Below, piece by piece: positions 5,793 through 7,337 of a DNA stretch of 7,337 bases (positions within the stretch are counted from its first letter, which is position 1; every line of letters begins with the position of its first letter). Source of the stretch: Chryseobacterium gleum (lineage in GTDB: Bacteria > Bacteroidota > Bacteroidia > Flavobacteriales_D > Crocinitomicaceae); contig CALPUT020000121.1 in NCBI GenBank assembly GCA_943326825.2, forward strand, positions 1-7,337, read 5' to 3'. A program made the translations under genes and the position numbers. The notes under the pieces are model-generated. The model searched no databases. It saw only the letters and a program-made list of their open reading frames with translations, and was not told the origin of the DNA.

Positions 5793-7337
5793 ATGTTTAA
5801 GAACTGCTGCTTCCTTTTAATTTTTCTACCATTTTTCTTTTTTGCTCAAGAAATCAAAAAAGAAAATCTTTCTAAAAAAGTATCTCAATATTGGGATTTT
5901 GATAAAACTAAAATTCAATCAACAGGTTCATATTATGTCGACCAATTAGGAGAGACAGAAGACAATCACGGAAAATGGATTTACTTTGATAAGTTTGGTT
6001 CGATAGAAGAAGAACGAAATTATTACAGAGGAAAATTGAACGGAAAAGTGATGGTTTATTATCCAAATGGAAAACCAAAACAAGAAGGTTATTTCAAAAT
6101 GGATAAGCAAGACAGTATCTCTCGTGAATGGAATGAAAATGGAAAATTAGCAAAAGAAGGAAGTTTTAAAGACGATAGACCATTCGGTATTTGGAAATAT
6201 TATTACATCGATGGAAAAGAAAAATCTCACGAAGAGGAAGTAGATAGTGTAAACTATGTTCGCTCATTTTGGATTGACGACTCTGTTCATACACAAACGA
6301 TTACAAATGGAACAGGTGAGATGTTTGTCTATCATAACACTGGAACACTTAAAGAATATTATGCTTATAAAGCTGGATTGAAAGACGGTCCTTTTGAAGA
6401 AAATAGTATATATGGATACAAACTGTTAACTGGAAGTTTCAAAAATGGTAAAATGGATGGAGAATGGATTTATTCTTATTACACAGGTGAAACGGAAAAA
6501 ATCACTCATTACAAAAATGGTTTATTAGAAGGTGATTACAAATATTTCTTCGACAAGAAACGTTTACAAGTAAAAGGACAATATTTAGAAGGACAAAAAA
6601 CAGGTGAGTGGACATGGTACACAAATACGGGTTCTTTAGATATGCAAGGTTCGTTCTTAAAAGATAAGCAAAACGGTAAATGGACCTATTGGTATCCAAC
6701 AGGAAATCAAGTTTCATATACTGCTGAATATAAGGACGATAAAAAAACTGGTCATTGGACATATTGGTATCAAAACGGCAAAAAATTTAAAGAAGGTGAT
6801 TTTGCAAACGATGAGAAAAATGGTCGTTGGAGAACTTGGTATGAGAATGAAGTCTTATTAATGGATGGCGTTTATGTCAATGGAAAAGAAGAAGGAGAAT
6901 GGTTGAATTATTGGGACAATGCTGTGTTAAAGAATTCCGTTTCATTTAAAAAAGGATTAATGAATGGTGTTTGGAAATCATTTTATCCATCAGGTCATCC
7001 AAAATTAACTGGTTTTTATAAAGATAACTTCAAAACAGGAGAATGGGTAGATTACTTCGAAAATGGAACCACAAAAGATGTAGTGACTTATAAAGTAGTC
7101 AAAGAAAAATCAAAAGTCAAATATGGTTTCATGAAAGGACGTGAAGTCAAAGAAAGCGTAAAAGATGGACATTCAGCTTCTTACTCAGCAAAAGACTTTA
7201 GAAAAACGGAAGAAGGAGATTTCAAAGACGGTAAAAAGGATGGCGAATGGATTGCTTATTATCCTGGAGGAAAAATGGCAGCAATCGTTACAAACTATAA
7301 AGAAGGCGAATTAGACGGACCAATGAAACAATATGAT
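5793..7337 (+). CDS. Secreted YwqK/MORN_2-repeat protein, 3' end outside the window
   Basis: An open frame of 515 codons runs from ATG 5793 to the last base with no stop, so the C-terminus is missing. Residues 1-18 are a signal peptide (MFKNCCFLLIFLPFFFFAQ, cleavage near Ala18/Gln19); the Cys pair at 5-6 is too early for a lipobox. The rest is a tandem array with the pattern G-x-W-x-x-Y-Y-x-N-G followed by G-x-F/Y-x-x-G/D. The Trp (or its replacement) falls at residues 62, 86, 110, 134, then 177, 201, 225, 249, 273, 297, 322, 346, 370, 394, 418, then 461, 486 and 511: at least 18 modules of 24 residues with few slips. This is the MORN_2 family (PF07661), often labelled YwqK antitoxin-like repeat, which folds as a beta-hairpin solenoid. 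The role is unknown; an extracytoplasmic binding scaffold is likely. Lineage-mates often have long proteins of this kind. The start is fixed by the signal peptide. It follows the exporter by 39 bp. Confidence 0.9.
   Translation, partial: MFKNCCFLLIFLPFFFFAQEIKKENLSKKVSQYWDFDKTKIQSTGSYYVDQLGETEDNHGKWIYFDKFGSIEEERNYYRGKLNGKVMVYYPNGKPKQEGYFKMDKQDSISREWNENGKLAKEGSFKDDRPFGIWKYYYIDGKEKSHEEEVDSVNYVRSFWIDDSVHTQTITNGTGEMFVYHNTGTLKEYYAYKAGLKDGPFEENSIYGYKLLTGSFKNGKMDGEWIYSYYTGETEKITHYKNGLLEGDYKYFFDKKRLQVKGQYLEGQKTGEWTWYTNTGSLDMQGSFLKDKQNGKWTYWYPTGNQVSYTAEYKDDKKTGHWTYWYQNGKKFKEGDFANDEKNGRWRTWYENEVLLMDGVYVNGKEEGEWLNYWDNAVLKNSVSFKKGLMNGVWKSFYPSGHPKLTGFYKDNFKTGEWVDYFENGTTKDVVTYKVVKEKSKVKYGFMKGREVKESVKDGHSASYSAKDFRKTEEGDFKDGKKDGEWIAYYPGGKMAAIVTNYKEGELDGPMKQYD

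Noticed and set aside
6459..7060. A CRISPR-like or DNA tandem array, because of the 72-base period
   Set aside because: The period is in the protein (24 residues). The DNA units are diverged and coding, with no identical repeats or spacers.
5793..7337. A toxin-antitoxin system, because the repeat family is often named YwqK antitoxin
   Set aside because: The name comes from one annotation of MORN_2 repeats. The protein has a signal peptide, is very long, and no toxin-like gene is adjacent; the upstream neighbour is an exporter.

Overview
The window looks like chromosomal DNA from a Bacteroidota bacterium, most likely class Flavobacteriia (order Flavobacteriales). The evidence is the low-GC composition, the absence of clear Shine-Dalgarno sequences, several promoter -7 boxes of the Bacteroidota form TAnnTTTG, MORN-repeat secreted proteins with signal peptides ending in FGQ, LSQ or FAQ, and a delta-prime clamp-loader subunit with SRT in place of SRC. 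No RNA genes, CRISPR array, insertion sequence or prophage genes are visible.

Left part (1-3717), all on the minus strand, read from right to left: holB (DNA polymerase III delta', 2599-3717); then, after 35 bp, a 754-residue secreted mosaic protein (299-2563) made of MORN repeats, YwqK-type 24-residue repeats, a concanavalin-like sandwich region and a C-terminal trypsin-like protease with an intact His/Asp/Ser triad; then a 247-bp non-coding stretch that probably holds a dispersed repeat; then the first 17 codons of what is probably hemA (glutamyl-tRNA reductase), which leaves the window at base 1. The protease gene is the accessory item between two housekeeping genes.

Middle part (3718-5132): a divergent gap leads to a plus-strand secreted coiled-coil protein (3835-4500). 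It converges on a small acidic cytoplasmic protein on the minus strand (4572-4931). Between the two is a perfect 13-bp-stem hairpin that should terminate transcription from both sides. A 201-bp divergent intergenic region follows. It carries a -7 box for the small protein, a 16-bp palindrome, and a good Bacteroidota promoter for the next gene.

Right part (5133-7337), plus strand: a LysE/RhtB-type exporter that appears to start with TTG, and 39 bp later a secreted protein (5793 to beyond 7337) built almost wholly of 24-residue YwqK/MORN_2 modules. At least 18 modules are visible before the window cuts it. The two probably share the promoter at 5080-5109.

The most unusual items are the MORN/YwqK/sandwich/protease fusion and the very regular 24-residue solenoid. 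Both are predicted to be exported and they share the same repeat module. I see no convincing evidence of a complete new defence or mobile system in this window.
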